From Flagellimonas chongwuensis (GTDB taxonomy: Bacteria; Bacteroidota; Bacteroidia; Flavobacteriales; Flavobacteriaceae), in assembly GCF_013376415.1 (NCBI RefSeq), contig NZ_WYET01000004.1:868001-932000 (forward strand): a stretch of DNA of 64,000 nt, written 5' to 3'. The notes beneath the pieces were generated by a model that saw only the letters and a program-made list of their open reading frames with translations, made no database searches and was not told where the DNA came from. Every line of letters begins with the position of its first letter. Position 1 is the first letter of the stretch. Positions 17,465-26,253 of this stretch are shown piece by piece. The translations under genes were made by a program, and so were the position numbers.

Positions 17465-18537
17465 AACTTTTTATCTATAATCTGTTTCATACTGACATCT
17501 TCGTAGTTTCGTTTTACAAAATCTAAGGCGTGTATAAGCACTTCGCCCATGGTTTTACTATCTCGGAAATTAATATCACCTGTTAGGTCCAATAACTGCG
17601 TTTTTAGCATTTCCATATTTTCTGGTGGCGCTATGGTATCAACTTGGCAGACATCCAAAAGTCTTTTTAGTCTTCTGCCCCAGCTCAATATTCTTTTGGC
17701 GATTATGGAGCGCTCCTCCACAATATATTGATTCACGGAGTCGACCGTCAATTTGCTCTGCACCAAATCGACCATCACCTTGTTCTCTTTAAAAAATTGG
17801 GGACGGTAGACCTTTATTTTTCCTTCATAGCATTGCTGGTCAAAATCGATAGCCCTGATCTTGTAGTTCACACTATCAAAATCGTGTGTGGGCACAATGA
17901 CATAGTTGTACGAGCGCATATCGCCCAATAACCGAATCATACAACGCTCATTGAACTTTACAAATTCCTTGGCAATCTGTGCTTTATCGAACTCTGAACA
18001 TTCGGGCAGATTTTTTTTAAAGAACACATCACCGGGAATACCTACAATATGCTCCTCGATCAGTGTATTTTGATAAATGACAAAATTAAGGTTGTAGGGC
18101 GACAACATATGCTCCAACTCCAATCCATACACACGGGAAGCATCGGTTTTTTTTACATAGAACAAGGTGTAGTTATCGTTCAGGATATTCCTCACCTTAA
18201 TTCTAAAGGGCTTTGAATTTCCGAATGTGCAGTAATCCACATAATCCACGTTCAGGTATTGGAAAATCTTATCGCTACCATCCGATACAAAATTCGAGTA
18301 GACCCTCTTTAAAGCCAGGTCTATCTCATCCCTGTCGAACTCTGGGTAAAACACCCGTACCCAAAGGGTATCCTCGTCATTGGCATCATATACCGCAACA
18401 CTTCCCGAGAACCGAAGGAGGTCATCATAATGGATTGGGATTTCTATCTTTCGGTTGTAATATTCCAAATATTCATCGAGTTCCTTGCTTATGGGATAAG
18501 CAGGTTTCTTTTTCGACATCAACTTTTCTTCCGACAT
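17461..18537 (-). CDS. Conserved hypothetical protein with kinase-like motif pattern
   Basis: A 358-residue cytosolic protein that I do not recognise by name. Visible features: LFYVKKTDASRVYGLELEHM (about 125-144) could supply a beta3 Lys and helix-C Glu. GDMRSYNYVIV (205-215) followed by RAIDFDQQ (228-235) gives a D-x4-N ... DFD spacing like the catalytic and metal-binding loops of protein-kinase-like, CotH or HipA-type folds. This is inference from spacing only. No signal peptide or membrane segment. It converges on the nucleoid-protein gene, sharing a CTAG at the stops. Confidence 0.75.
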   Translation of the reverse strand: MSEEKLMSKKKPAYPISKELDEYLEYYNRKIEIPIHYDDLLRFSGSVAVYDANDEDTLWVRVFYPEFDRDEIDLALKRVYSNFVSDGSDKIFQYLNVDYVDYCTFGNSKPFRIKVRNILNDNYTLFYVKKTDASRVYGLELEHMLSPYNLNFVIYQNTLIEEHIVGIPGDVFFKKNLPECSEFDKAQIAKEFVKFNERCMIRLLGDMRSYNYVIVPTHDFDSVNYKIRAIDFDQQCYEGKIKVYRPQFFKENKVMVDLVQSKLTVDSVNQYIVEERSIIAKRILSWGRRLKRLLDVCQVDTIAPPENMEMLKTQLLDLTGDINFRDSKTMGEVLIHALDFVKRNYEDVSMKQIIDKKF

Positions 18538-18614
18538 TGTATTCGATTATTTGTAACAAATTGCACTATTCTTCGTCAAGTTAGTATAAACCATTCAAAA
18601 AACGATAGCATCTT

Positions 18615-19511
18615 TTGGAAACAATACTTACCGTAAACCATCTTACCAAAAAGTTTGGGTATCTCACTGCAGTCAAAGACCTCTCTTTCACCATAGAAAA
18701 GGGGAACGTCTACGGCATTTTGGGACCTAACGGAAGTGGTAAATCGACCACTTTGGGCATTATTTTAAATGTTGTGAACCGAACTTCCGGAGAATTTAGT
18801 TGGTTCGATGGTTCCACAACCACCCACGATGCCCTAAAAAAAGTGGGGGCCATCATCGAGCGGCCCAATTTTTATCCTTACATGGATGCCATCCAGAACT
18901 TAAGACTGGTGTGCAAAATAAAAGATGTTCCAGAAACCAAAATACAGGAAAAATTGGAGTTGGTCGGCCTGTGGGACCGTCGTAACAGCAAGTTCAAAAC
19001 CTATTCGTTGGGTATGAAACAACGTATGGCCATCGCTTCCGCCCTACTTAACGACCCAGAAATTCTGATTCTCGACGAGCCAACCAATGGCTTGGACCCT
19101 CAGGGAATCCATCAAATCAGGGAAATCATCAAAACTATAGCGAACCAAGGCACCACGATTTTATTGGCATCTCACTTATTGGACGAGGTGGAAAAGGTAT
19201 GTTCCCATGTTATCATTCTAAGAAAAGGAGAAAACCTTTACTCCGGTCCTGTCGACAGTATGCTGGCAAGTCATGGTTTTTTTGAATTAAGATCTACCGA
19301 CTTGGACCAATTGCAAACCCTATTGGAAAAAAGTGCCAGTTTTGGCAAAATAGAAGTCTTTAATGGTACCCTTACGGCTTATTTAAAAGAGGAAATGGAT
19401 GCCGAAAGCTTGAACAAAATGTTGTTCGAAAAAGGGATTATACTATCCCACCTGGTAAAGCGCAAAGAAAGCCTTGAAGAACAATTTTTAACCCTGACCA
19501 AGAACCAATAA
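18615..19511 (+). CDS. ABC transporter ATP-binding protein
   Basis: A 298-residue ATPase starting at TTG. It has Walker A GPNGSGKST, the signature YSLGMKQR, Walker B LILDEPTNGLDP and the switch ASHLLDEVEKV. The C-terminal extension after residue 215 is of the type seen in DrrA/NatA/bacitracin-like exporters. The permease gene follows 11 nt downstream, so the two make a two-gene ABC-2 export or membrane-maintenance system. The substrate is unknown. Confidence 0.93.
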   Translation: METILTVNHLTKKFGYLTAVKDLSFTIEKGNVYGILGPNGSGKSTTLGIILNVVNRTSGEFSWFDGSTTTHDALKKVGAIIERPNFYPYMDAIQNLRLVCKIKDVPETKIQEKLELVGLWDRRNSKFKTYSLGMKQRMAIASALLNDPEILILDEPTNGLDPQGIHQIREIIKTIANQGTTILLASHLLDEVEKVCSHVIILRKGENLYSGPVDSMLASHGFFELRSTDLDQLQTLLEKSASFGKIEVFNGTLTAYLKEEMDAESLNKMLFEKGIILSHLVKRKESLEEQFLTLTKNQ

Positions 19512-19522
19512 TCAAAAAACGA

Positions 19523-20356
19523 ATGTTACGTCTCCTACAAATAGAATTTATAAAACTGTGGAACAATAGGGCCAGCAAGGTACTGATCATCTCCTATTTT
19601 GTGCTCTTGACCTCCATTGCACTTATCGCTGCCATTAAATTTGATATTGGCCCGGTAGAGTTCCACCTTGCAGATCAGGGAATATTTAACTTCCCCTACA
19701 TTTGGCATTTCAATACTTTTGTCACAGCACTTTTCAAGCTGTTTTTGGCCATTGTTATAGTTTCCATGATGTCCAACGAATACAGCAACAAGACCATAAA
19801 ACAAAATTTGATAGACGGATTATCCAAAAAGGAATTCATTACGTCCAAAGTTCTCACGGTAATATCCTTTGCGCTCATATCCACCATATTTGTGTTTGTG
19901 GTGTCCATGATTCTTGGTCTGGCCTATTCAGACTACAACGAAATGTCCATTATATTCTCCGATTTGGAGTTTTTGCCCGCTTTCTTTATCAAGTTGGTCG
20001 GGTTCTTCTCCTTCTGCCTGTTCTTGGGGATATTGGTGAAACGGTCGGCATTTGCCCTTGGTTTCCTTATTCTTTGGACCATATTTGAGCAAGTGGTATT
20101 TGGCTTATTGGGATGGAAAGTGATGAGTTGGGAAGCTGCCAAAGCAGTAAAACGATTCTTTCCGTTAGAATCCATGTCCAATTTGATCAAAGAACCCTTT
20201 ACAAGGCTATCTGCCGTTCAAAATATTGGGCAACAAATTGGTGAAGACATGAAGTTTGACTACCATGTCTATTGGTACGAGTTCTTCATAGTCATTATCT
20301 GGACGGCTATTTTTATCTATTTATCTTATGCCTTGTTGAAGAAACGTGATTTGTAA
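19523..20356 (+). CDS. ABC-2 type transporter permease
   Basis: A 277-residue membrane protein with six hydrophobic stretches, a short cytosolic N-terminus (IEFIKLWNNRASKV) and EYSNKTIKQNLIDGLSKKEF near residue 85, typical of ABC-2 permeases in which a coupling segment precedes helix 3. It partners the ATPase just upstream. Substrate unknown; relatives work in lantibiotic immunity, Na+ efflux or membrane stress. Confidence 0.92.
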   Translation: MLRLLQIEFIKLWNNRASKVLIISYFVLLTSIALIAAIKFDIGPVEFHLADQGIFNFPYIWHFNTFVTALFKLFLAIVIVSMMSNEYSNKTIKQNLIDGLSKKEFITSKVLTVISFALISTIFVFVVSMILGLAYSDYNEMSIIFSDLEFLPAFFIKLVGFFSFCLFLGILVKRSAFALGFLILWTIFEQVVFGLLGWKVMSWEAAKAVKRFFPLESMSNLIKEPFTRLSAVQNIGQQIGEDMKFDYHVYWYEFFIVIIWTAIFIYLSYALLKKRDL

Positions 20357-20421
20357 CAACATCAAGCAAGAATATTAGAGCTTTGCTTCTATTTAGCGAC
20401 TGCCTTTAGTATTTTTACTTT

Positions 20422-22410
20422 ATGAAATTTCAGGTAGTTTCCGACTTTAAGCCAACAGGCGATCAGCCCGAGGCGATACGACAATTGGTAGAGGGCATTG
20501 ATTCCAAGGCCCAACATCAGACCTTGCTCGGAGTTACCGGGTCGGGAAAAACGTTTACCGTTGCAAATGTGGTGGAATCGGTTCAGAAGCCCACCTTGGT
20601 TTTGGCGCACAATAAGACCTTGGCCGCGCAATTGTATTCGGAGTTCAAGCAATTTTTTCCCAACAATGCGGTGGAATATTTTGTATCCTACTACGATTAC
20701 TATCAGCCAGAGGCCTATATCCCCACAAGCGGACTTTATATTGAAAAGGACCTGTCCATAAACGAGGATATAGAGAAATTACGATTGAGTACCACCTCCT
20801 CTCTGCTTTCAGGAAGGCGTGATGTACTTGTGGTGGCCTCCGTCTCCTGTTTGTACGGTATCGGAAACCCAATAGAGTTTCAGAAAAACGTCATTACCAT
20901 CCATAGGGACCAAGTCATCCCAAGAACCAAATTTTTGAAGCAACTGGTGCAAAGCCTGTATGCCCGTACCACAGCAGATTTCAGAAATGGTAATTTTAGA
21001 GTAAAAGGCGATGTGGTGGATGTATTCCCTGGCTATGCGGACCATGCATTTCGCATCCATTTTTTTGGTGATGAAATTGAAGAAATCGAAGCATTGGACC
21101 CGTACAACAATAATGTCATCGAGATTTATGACACCTTGAACATCTACCCGGCGAACATGTTCGTTACCTCACCGGATGTGCTTCAAAATGCCATAAAGGA
21201 GATACAGGACGACCTTGTGAAGCAGATAGATTATTTCAAGGAAATCGGTCGGCCTTTGGAGGCCAAACGTTTGGAGGAACGCACGAATTTCGACCTTGAA
21301 ATGATACGCGAACTTGGTTATTGCTCTGGAATAGAGAATTACTCCAGGTATTTAGATGGTAGAAAACCAGGCACCCGACCGTTCTGTTTGTTGGATTATT
21401 TCCCAGATGATTATTTAATGGTCATAGATGAAAGCCATGTTACCATTCCGCAAGTGCATGCCATGTATGGGGGTGACCGTTCGAGAAAAGAGAATTTGGT
21501 CGAATACGGATTCCGTTTACCTGCGGCCATGGATAACCGTCCGTTAAAGTTTGAAGAGTTTGAAGCCCTTCAAAATCAAGTGCTTTATGTGAGTGCCACA
21601 CCAGCAGATTATGAGCTGGAACTCAGCGAAGGGGTCTATGTGGAACAGATTATCCGCCCTACAGGATTATTGGACCCTATCATCGAAGTTAGGCCCAGTG
21701 AAAATCAAATTGATGATTTGATAGAAGAGATTCAGCAACGGGTAGAACTGGATGAGCGCACATTGGTCACCACCCTGACCAAACGAATGGCGGAGGAGCT
21801 TACCAAATATCTAACCAGAATCGATGTCCGTTGTCGCTATATCCATAGTGATGTGGATACACTGGAGCGAGTAGAAATTATGCAGGATTTACGAAAAGGG
21901 CTTTTTGATGTGCTGATAGGTGTAAACCTCTTACGTGAAGGTTTGGATTTACCAGAAGTATCCCTGGTGGCCATTTTGGATGCGGATAAGGAAGGTTTTT
22001 TACGTAGTAACCGCTCTCTGACACAGACCGTGGGCCGAGCTGCGCGTAACCTAAACGGAAAGGCCATAATGTATGCGGACAAAATCACCGAAAGCATGCA
22101 AAAGACCATTGACGAAACCAATTACCGTCGGGACAAGCAGATGACGTACAACAAGGAGAATAACATCACTCCTACAGCATTAAAGAAAAACCTAGATAGT
22201 GCATTGGCCAAAAATTCCGTATCCACCTACCACTTTCAAAAGGAAGAATTGAGAGCTGCCGAACCTGATCTAAAATATATCACTGAAGATCAAAAGGAAA
22301 AATTAATCAGGGAGAAGCGAAAAGCTATGGAAAAAGCGGCCAAAGAGCTCGATTTTATGCAAGCGGCCAAACTAAGGGACGAGATAAAAATGCTTCAGGA
22401 AAAGGAATAA
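20422..22410 (+). CDS. uvrB: UvrABC nucleotide excision repair subunit B
   Basis: At 662 residues it is full length. Walker A GVTGSGKTF is near residue 38, the damage-probing beta-hairpin region reads YYDYYQPEAYIP (around 92), followed by DESHVTIPQ (Walker B-like) and the helicase motifs in LLREGLDLPEVSL and QTVGRAARN. A C-terminal UVR motif (about 620-660) binds UvrC. UvrB verifies DNA lesions with UvrA and recruits UvrC. Its stop is followed immediately by a bidirectional hairpin shared with hsp20. Confidence 0.98.
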   Translation: MKFQVVSDFKPTGDQPEAIRQLVEGIDSKAQHQTLLGVTGSGKTFTVANVVESVQKPTLVLAHNKTLAAQLYSEFKQFFPNNAVEYFVSYYDYYQPEAYIPTSGLYIEKDLSINEDIEKLRLSTTSSLLSGRRDVLVVASVSCLYGIGNPIEFQKNVITIHRDQVIPRTKFLKQLVQSLYARTTADFRNGNFRVKGDVVDVFPGYADHAFRIHFFGDEIEEIEALDPYNNNVIEIYDTLNIYPANMFVTSPDVLQNAIKEIQDDLVKQIDYFKEIGRPLEAKRLEERTNFDLEMIRELGYCSGIENYSRYLDGRKPGTRPFCLLDYFPDDYLMVIDESHVTIPQVHAMYGGDRSRKENLVEYGFRLPAAMDNRPLKFEEFEALQNQVLYVSATPADYELELSEGVYVEQIIRPTGLLDPIIEVRPSENQIDDLIEEIQQRVELDERTLVTTLTKRMAEELTKYLTRIDVRCRYIHSDVDTLERVEIMQDLRKGLFDVLIGVNLLREGLDLPEVSLVAILDADKEGFLRSNRSLTQTVGRAARNLNGKAIMYADKITESMQKTIDETNYRRDKQMTYNKENNITPTALKKNLDSALAKNSVSTYHFQKEELRAAEPDLKYITEDQKEKLIREKRKAMEKAAKELDFMQAAKLRDEIKMLQEKE

Positions 22411-22413
22411 AAA

Positions 22414-22441
22414 AAGCGCCCCCGCATATGTAGGAGCGCTT
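22414..22441. terminator. Bidirectional hairpin between uvrB and hsp20
   Basis: AAGCGC (22414-22419) pairs with GCGCTT (22436-22441), with further CC/GG pairs inside after one mismatch. The minus-strand side ends in a run of seven T, so it best serves hsp20; it also follows uvrB directly. Confidence 0.7.
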
Positions 22442-22472
22442 CTCAACTAACCAACTAATCCAACCATCATGA

Positions 22473-22491
22473 AACACCTATAGTTGGTGTT
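22473..22491. repeat. 6-bp inverted repeat after hsp20
   Basis: AACACC (22473-22478) and GGTGTT (22486-22491), separated by 7 nt, just downstream of the hsp20 stop. It could be a first 3' hairpin before the main terminator. Confidence 0.35.
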
Positions 22492-22499
22492 CTAATGTC

Positions 22500-22925
22500 T
22501 TATGCAATCTCTATCAATCTTTTTGGTTTTGGCAAGGCCTCTTGTTTTTTGGGCAATGTCAATTTCAACACTCCATCCTCGTACTTAGCGTCGATTTTGG
22601 AACCGTCTACGGTCTCAGGCAATGTAAAGGCTCTTTTAAATGAAGAATATGAGAATTCCTTTCTTGTATAATTATCATTGCTTTCTTCATTCTCAGTTTT
22701 CATTTCACTGGAAATGGTCAAGACATCATTGTCGATCTCAACTTTAAAATCATCTTTTTTCATACCTGGAACGGCAAGTTCCAATTCATATCCTTCTGTA
22801 TTGTCCTTTATGTTTACTGCGGGAACCGATGTATTCCACTTTTCAGTTCCGCCGAACCAATCAGGACTTACAAAATCATTCATCAAGGATGGAAAAAACA
22901 GGTTATTTCTTTTTACTATACTCAT
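22500..22925 (-). CDS. Hsp20/alpha-crystallin family small heat shock protein
   Basis: A 141-residue small chaperone. The alpha-crystallin domain spans about 35-130, with VPGMKKDDFKVEIDNDVLTI and the C-terminal YEDGVLKLTLPKK, then a short tail with an IxI-like end. It holds unfolding proteins in the cytosol during stress. Its upstream region carries two inverted repeats, one of them overlapping the likely promoter, which may be a regulator site. Confidence 0.96.
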   Translation of the reverse strand: MSIVKRNNLFFPSLMNDFVSPDWFGGTEKWNTSVPAVNIKDNTEGYELELAVPGMKKDDFKVEIDNDVLTISSEMKTENEESNDNYTRKEFSYSSFKRAFTLPETVDGSKIDAKYEDGVLKLTLPKKQEALPKPKRLIEIA

Positions 22926-22962
22926 GGCGATTCAATTTTTAGTTAAACATTCAAATCACCAT

Positions 22963-22982
22963 GTATAAGACAAAACTTATAC
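22963..22982. promoter_or_regulatory. 7-bp perfect inverted repeat in the hsp20 promoter region
   Basis: GTATAAG (22963-22969) and CTTATAC (22976-22982) flank six bases, ending 38 nt upstream of the hsp20 ATG. On the minus strand the repeat includes a near-consensus -7 box (TAAGTTTTG), so a bound protein would block or alter initiation. Candidate operator. Confidence 0.45.
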
Positions 22983-22994
22983 CAACAGAAAACA

Positions 22995-23011
22995 CATGCC
23001 TATTTGGCATG
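22995..23011. repeat. 6-bp inverted repeat between the TerB-like gene and hsp20
   Basis: CATGCC (22995-23000) and GGCATG (23006-23011) around a 5-nt loop. It has no T tract on either side, so an operator or an mRNA hairpin are both possible. Confidence 0.35.
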
Positions 23012-23041
23012 AAATGAATTGGAAAAGGTGTCAATTTGACA

Positions 23042-23443
23042 TTAATTATAGTGTGCCTTGAAGATATTTATAAGCACATCGGGCGGAACAATGTTGTCTG
23101 GGTAGCGGTGCATCACCTCCAACACCTGAGTTATAGCAGATGGAGGCAAACCCATTTTCAAGCCAATATTATAAAGTGTATCAATCTCCTTTTTATGTTG
23201 TTCCTGATCTATGTTCATCAAAAGCATAAGTCTATGGAACTGTACAATCCGTTCTGCTTGGGTTTTTAATCGAATTTTGGGAGATTTTTGTTTGAGGAGA
23301 CCATCGAGAACATCTTTATCTATCTCCAGACTATGGGCTACTTTCAGTAAAAAATCATATTCCGATTGTTTCAGGGAATGATCTACTCTGGCAAAGGCGA
23401 TCATCTCGGAGAGAATGCTCAGTTTTTCCTCGTAACTACCCAT
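23042..23443 (-). CDS. TerB-like family protein
   Basis: A 133-residue all-helical protein. The pattern EKLSILSEMIAFARVDHSLKQSEYDFL resembles the TerB fold, with an acidic pair positioned for metal binding. TerB-domain proteins occur in tellurite resistance and general stress contexts; some relatives carry a mistaken UvrB-type annotation. Lying between hsp20 and a secreted protein, it may be stress-related, but no function can be assigned. There is no signal peptide. Confidence 0.7.
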   Translation of the reverse strand: MGSYEEKLSILSEMIAFARVDHSLKQSEYDFLLKVAHSLEIDKDVLDGLLKQKSPKIRLKTQAERIVQFHRLMLLMNIDQEQHKKEIDTLYNIGLKMGLPPSAITQVLEVMHRYPDNIVPPDVLINIFKAHYN

Positions 23444-23506
23444 AAATTAAGGTTTTGGTTAGCAATCTTAAATAGATAACTCCAAAACAGCTCATTTTAG
23501 TACACA

Positions 23507-23533
23507 AAAAAGCCCTGAAATTCAGGGCTTTTT
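23507..23533. terminator. Strong hairpin terminator
   Basis: AAAAAGCCCTGAA (23507-23519) pairs perfectly with TTCAGGGCTTTTT (23521-23533). It ends transcription of the minus-strand secreted protein gene, with T tracts on both strands. Confidence 0.85.
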
Positions 23534-23559
23534 CTAACTAACTCAAACAATTCCCGTTT

Positions 23560-23895
23560 TTAAGCGGTAATACGTACTGGGATTTCGTAAACCCTACCCG
23601 GTGCGACATTGTCCAATTGCACCTTTTTATAGTTTAAACGGCTTTTTACGAAACCTTCTAAAACTTCATCTTTGGTCTCTACAGAAAGTACGATCAATTC
23701 ACCTTTTTCGTTAACGATGAACTTCACTTCTGCTGTCAACTCATTCTGGTCGGCATTAAATTGATTGTCCTTCAACATTTCATAAATCTGACCGGAAAGG
23801 TTGTTGTCGTTTGTAGCTTTCTTTCCTTTTGTTGCAAAAGCACTCATAGTTGCAAAAAATGCCAATGCTACCGTAATCGTTTTAAATTTTCTCAT
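23560..23895 (-). CDS. Small secreted hypothetical protein
   Basis: A 111-residue protein with an N-terminal signal peptide ending about residue 21 (SAFA). The mature part contains ELTAEVKFIVNEKGELIVLSVET and a conserved-looking VKSRLNYKKVQLD, resembling the small flavobacterial secreted family with a TonB-C-like arrangement of strands (the NEKGEL...V.S segment). Function unknown; I would expect it in the periplasm. A TATTTTTG box lies 83 nt upstream and a strong terminator follows. Confidence 0.8.
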   Translation of the reverse strand: MRKFKTITVALAFFATMSAFATKGKKATNDNNLSGQIYEMLKDNQFNADQNELTAEVKFIVNEKGELIVLSVETKDEVLEGFVKSRLNYKKVQLDNVAPGRVYEIPVRITA

Positions 23896-23978
23896 GATTT
23901 TTTGTTTTTTGATTAAAATTGATGATTAACAATATGTCAATATTTAGAGTTGATTAAACTCCCTTTTTAATGACACCT

Positions 23979-23986
23979 CAAAAATA
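23979..23986 (-). promoter_or_regulatory. Putative -7 box (TATTTTTG) of the secreted protein gene
   Basis: Perfect TANNTTTG on the minus strand, but 83 nt before the start codon, farther than for most genes here, so less certain. Confidence 0.35.
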
Positions 23987-24189
23987 AGACGATAAAAAAA
24001 CATAATTGTTACACTCTTTAACGATTTAACAAATGTTTAATGTAGTTACCTCTGCAACAATATCACTAAATGAGCCCCTTTCTTTGTAAAGAATTCAAAG
24101 GATTAGAAAGAACTTATTGAATACGTAGGGAATATTGTTAACAGTATAGAAAAGCACTAAAATTTATGACGGATACATTGTGAAATAAA

Positions 24190-24222
24190 AAAAGGGCAAC
24201 GTTAATAAAACGTTGCCCTTTT
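24190..24222. terminator. Strong terminator of sucC
   Basis: AAAAGGGCAACGTT (24190-24203) pairs perfectly with AACGTTGCCCTTTT (24209-24222) around a 5-nt loop, followed by T on the minus strand. Confidence 0.88.
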
Positions 24223-24241
24223 CTATTTTTAAGTGGTAGAA

Positions 24242-25435
24242 CTAGCTCAACACTTCCTCTACCTTATCTGCAGCTTCTTTAAATTGTACAGCTGAATGTA
24301 CCGCCAAGCCAGAGTTATCGATAATTTCCTTCGCCAACTCGGCATTGGTTCCTTGCAACCTTACAATAATTGGAACCTGAATGGCATCTCCCATGTTTTT
24401 ATAGGCATCCACAACACCTTGGGCAACACGATCGCAACGAACGATTCCTCCGAAGATATTGATAAGGATTGCTTTTACGTTTGGATCTTTAAGGATAATA
24501 CGGAAGGCCTCTTCTACCCTTTTGGCATCAGCAGTACCTCCTACGTCCAAGAAATTAGCTGGTTCACCACCTGCCATTTTTATCAAGTCCATAGTGGCCA
24601 TCGCCAAACCGGCACCGTTCACCATACACCCTACGTTTCCATCCAAATCAACATAGTTCAGTCCAACTTCACGAGCTTCAACCTCGATTGGATTTTCTTC
24701 ACGAAGGTCACGCATTTCCGCATAAGCCTTTCTTCTGTAAAGTGCATTATCGTCAATGGTCACCTTGGCATCAACTGCCATAATTTTATCATCGGAAGTC
24801 TTCAAGACTGGGTTGATTTCAAAAAGACTGGAATCACTTTCAACATACGCTTTGTACAAAGACATCACAAATTTTACCATTTCTTTGAATGCAGTTCCGG
24901 AAAGTCCAAGATTGAAAGCGATTCTTCTTGCTTGGAAAGGCAACAGTCCCAATCCCGGGTCCACCTCTTCAGTAAAGATCAAATGTGGAGTTTTTTCCGC
25001 CACTTCTTCAATATCCATTCCTCCTTCGGTAGAATACATAATCATGTTTCTTCCCGTGCCTCTATTTAGAAGAACTGACATATAAAATTCGCTGGTTTCG
25101 CTGTCACCTGGATAGTAAACATCCTCGGCCACCAAAACTTGATGTACTTTTTTACCTTCGGCAGATGTTTGTGGGGTAACCAAGTTCATTCCTATAATGT
25201 TACCCGCCAACTCTTCAACTTCCTTCAAGTTTTTGGCGAGTTTTACACCACCACCCTTACCACGGCCACCAGCATGTACTTGCGCTTTGATTACGTGCCA
25301 TCCGGTTCCGGTTTCTTCAGTAAGTTGTTTTGCGGCATCTACCGCTTCCTTGGCGTTGTGGGCAACTATCCCTCTCTGGATTCTAACTCCAAAACTCGCT
25401 AAAATCTCTTTTCCTTGATATTCGTGAAGATTCAT
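24242..25435 (-). CDS. sucC: Succinate-CoA ligase (ADP-forming) subunit beta
   Basis: At 397 residues it is full length. It starts with MNLHEYQGKEILASFGV and has the ATP-grasp segment KAQVHAGGRGKGGGVKLAKN, the metal-site SLFEINPV and the C-terminal CoA-ligase region LINIFGGIVRCD. It couples succinyl-CoA cleavage to nucleotide phosphorylation in the TCA cycle with SucD, which is not in the window. The gene stands alone with a TATTTTTG box 25 nt upstream and a strong terminator. Confidence 0.98.
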   Translation of the reverse strand: MNLHEYQGKEILASFGVRIQRGIVAHNAKEAVDAAKQLTEETGTGWHVIKAQVHAGGRGKGGGVKLAKNLKEVEELAGNIIGMNLVTPQTSAEGKKVHQVLVAEDVYYPGDSETSEFYMSVLLNRGTGRNMIMYSTEGGMDIEEVAEKTPHLIFTEEVDPGLGLLPFQARRIAFNLGLSGTAFKEMVKFVMSLYKAYVESDSSLFEINPVLKTSDDKIMAVDAKVTIDDNALYRRKAYAEMRDLREENPIEVEAREVGLNYVDLDGNVGCMVNGAGLAMATMDLIKMAGGEPANFLDVGGTADAKRVEEAFRIILKDPNVKAILINIFGGIVRCDRVAQGVVDAYKNMGDAIQVPIIVRLQGTNAELAKEIIDNSGLAVHSAVQFKEAADKVEEVLS

Positions 25436-25460
25436 CTGTGAATTTACTTTTGTTTGAAGA

Positions 25461-25468
25461 CAAAAATA
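25461..25468 (-). promoter_or_regulatory. Putative -7 box (TATTTTTG) of sucC
   Basis: Perfect TANNTTTG match on the minus strand, 25 nt before the sucC ATG. Confidence 0.55.
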
Positions 25469-25553
25469 GAAAACACCGCTGACAAATTGAAGATGTTAAA
25501 TGATTAATTAAAGATAAGCACCTATAAATTGCATCTTTTGTCAAAGGGAATAA

Positions 25554-26192
25554 CTATAACTTAAAATCTTGAAAGTCCAAAGGATCAAAGTTTTTGAAAT
25601 GTCCGTTCATTTCAATCACCTCTTTGGTTCGATTCACCTTATTGAGAACATGGGTCGTTGTTTCTAAATGGGCCTTGATAAAATTCAAGCGGTCCGTTTC
25701 TTTGGTCATCAGTAATAATTCATATTCTTGCTCAAAGGAGAGACCCATTTTGTGGGCCAACGAATAACTGTTGAATTGTTTTGGCGATGTTTTTGCAAAT
25801 GGCACATCCATAATATCGTATAGTTCCTCCACTTTTTGAAGCACTTCTTCCCTTAAACTTTCATCCGCATCGTTCTCGTGATATAAAAACTCGATTTCTC
25901 CCCCTCCGTAAAGTTTTCCCTCCATCTGCTTTTCAAAGCTCAGCACCTTAAAAACTTGACGCGCCACGCAAACGACATCCATCTCACCGGTATCATATGT
26001 GTTCACGACTTCTACCAATTGCACCTCGGTGCCATAGGAAATAGAATTGTTGATATAAACCGGAACACCAAAGGTCATGGCCTCTCTTCTACAATCGTTT
26101 ATCAATTGTTTGTAACGGTCTTCAAAAATATGTAGCGGCACCGTTTCTCCCGGATAAAATACCGACTGTAATGGGAATAAGGGTAGTTTCAT
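25554..26192 (-). CDS. Stand-alone LON peptidase substrate-binding domain protein
   Basis: A 212-residue protein beginning MKLPLFPLQSVFYPGETVPL followed by HIFEDRYKQL, the N-terminal LON domain (PUA-like plus helical part). There is no AAA+ or protease domain. Such short LON-N proteins are widespread; in Bacteroidota their role is not established, perhaps substrate recognition. A near-consensus -7 box (TATTTTTA) lies 14 nt upstream. A 9-bp inverted repeat lies in the divergent region shared with lysA. Confidence 0.88.
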   Translation of the reverse strand: MKLPLFPLQSVFYPGETVPLHIFEDRYKQLINDCRREAMTFGVPVYINNSISYGTEVQLVEVVNTYDTGEMDVVCVARQVFKVLSFEKQMEGKLYGGGEIEFLYHENDADESLREEVLQKVEELYDIMDVPFAKTSPKQFNSYSLAHKMGLSFEQEYELLLMTKETDRLNFIKAHLETTTHVLNKVNRTKEVIEMNGHFKNFDPLDFQDFKL

Positions 26193-26253
26193 TGTTGCGA
26201 TTTGCCTAAAAATACAGATGAAAACCTAAATCCGCAACTCCAAAAAAACCATA

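Larger units (their letters stand above)
23896..24241. other. 345-nt intergenic region
   Basis: Apart from the leader and possible -7 box of the minus-strand secreted protein gene and the sucC terminator at its right end, I see no gene here. The only short reading frames are under 20 codons with no supporting signals. Confidence 0.6.

Noticed and set aside
22470..22484. Minimal frame ATG-AAA-CAC-CTA-TAG between uvrB and hsp20
   Set aside because: Only four codons, lying in the 3' hairpin region of hsp20; no support for translation.
24296..25069. 257-codon frame antisense to sucC
   Set aside because: The opposite strand encodes a full-length SucC with all motifs; the antisense frame has no recognisable domain.
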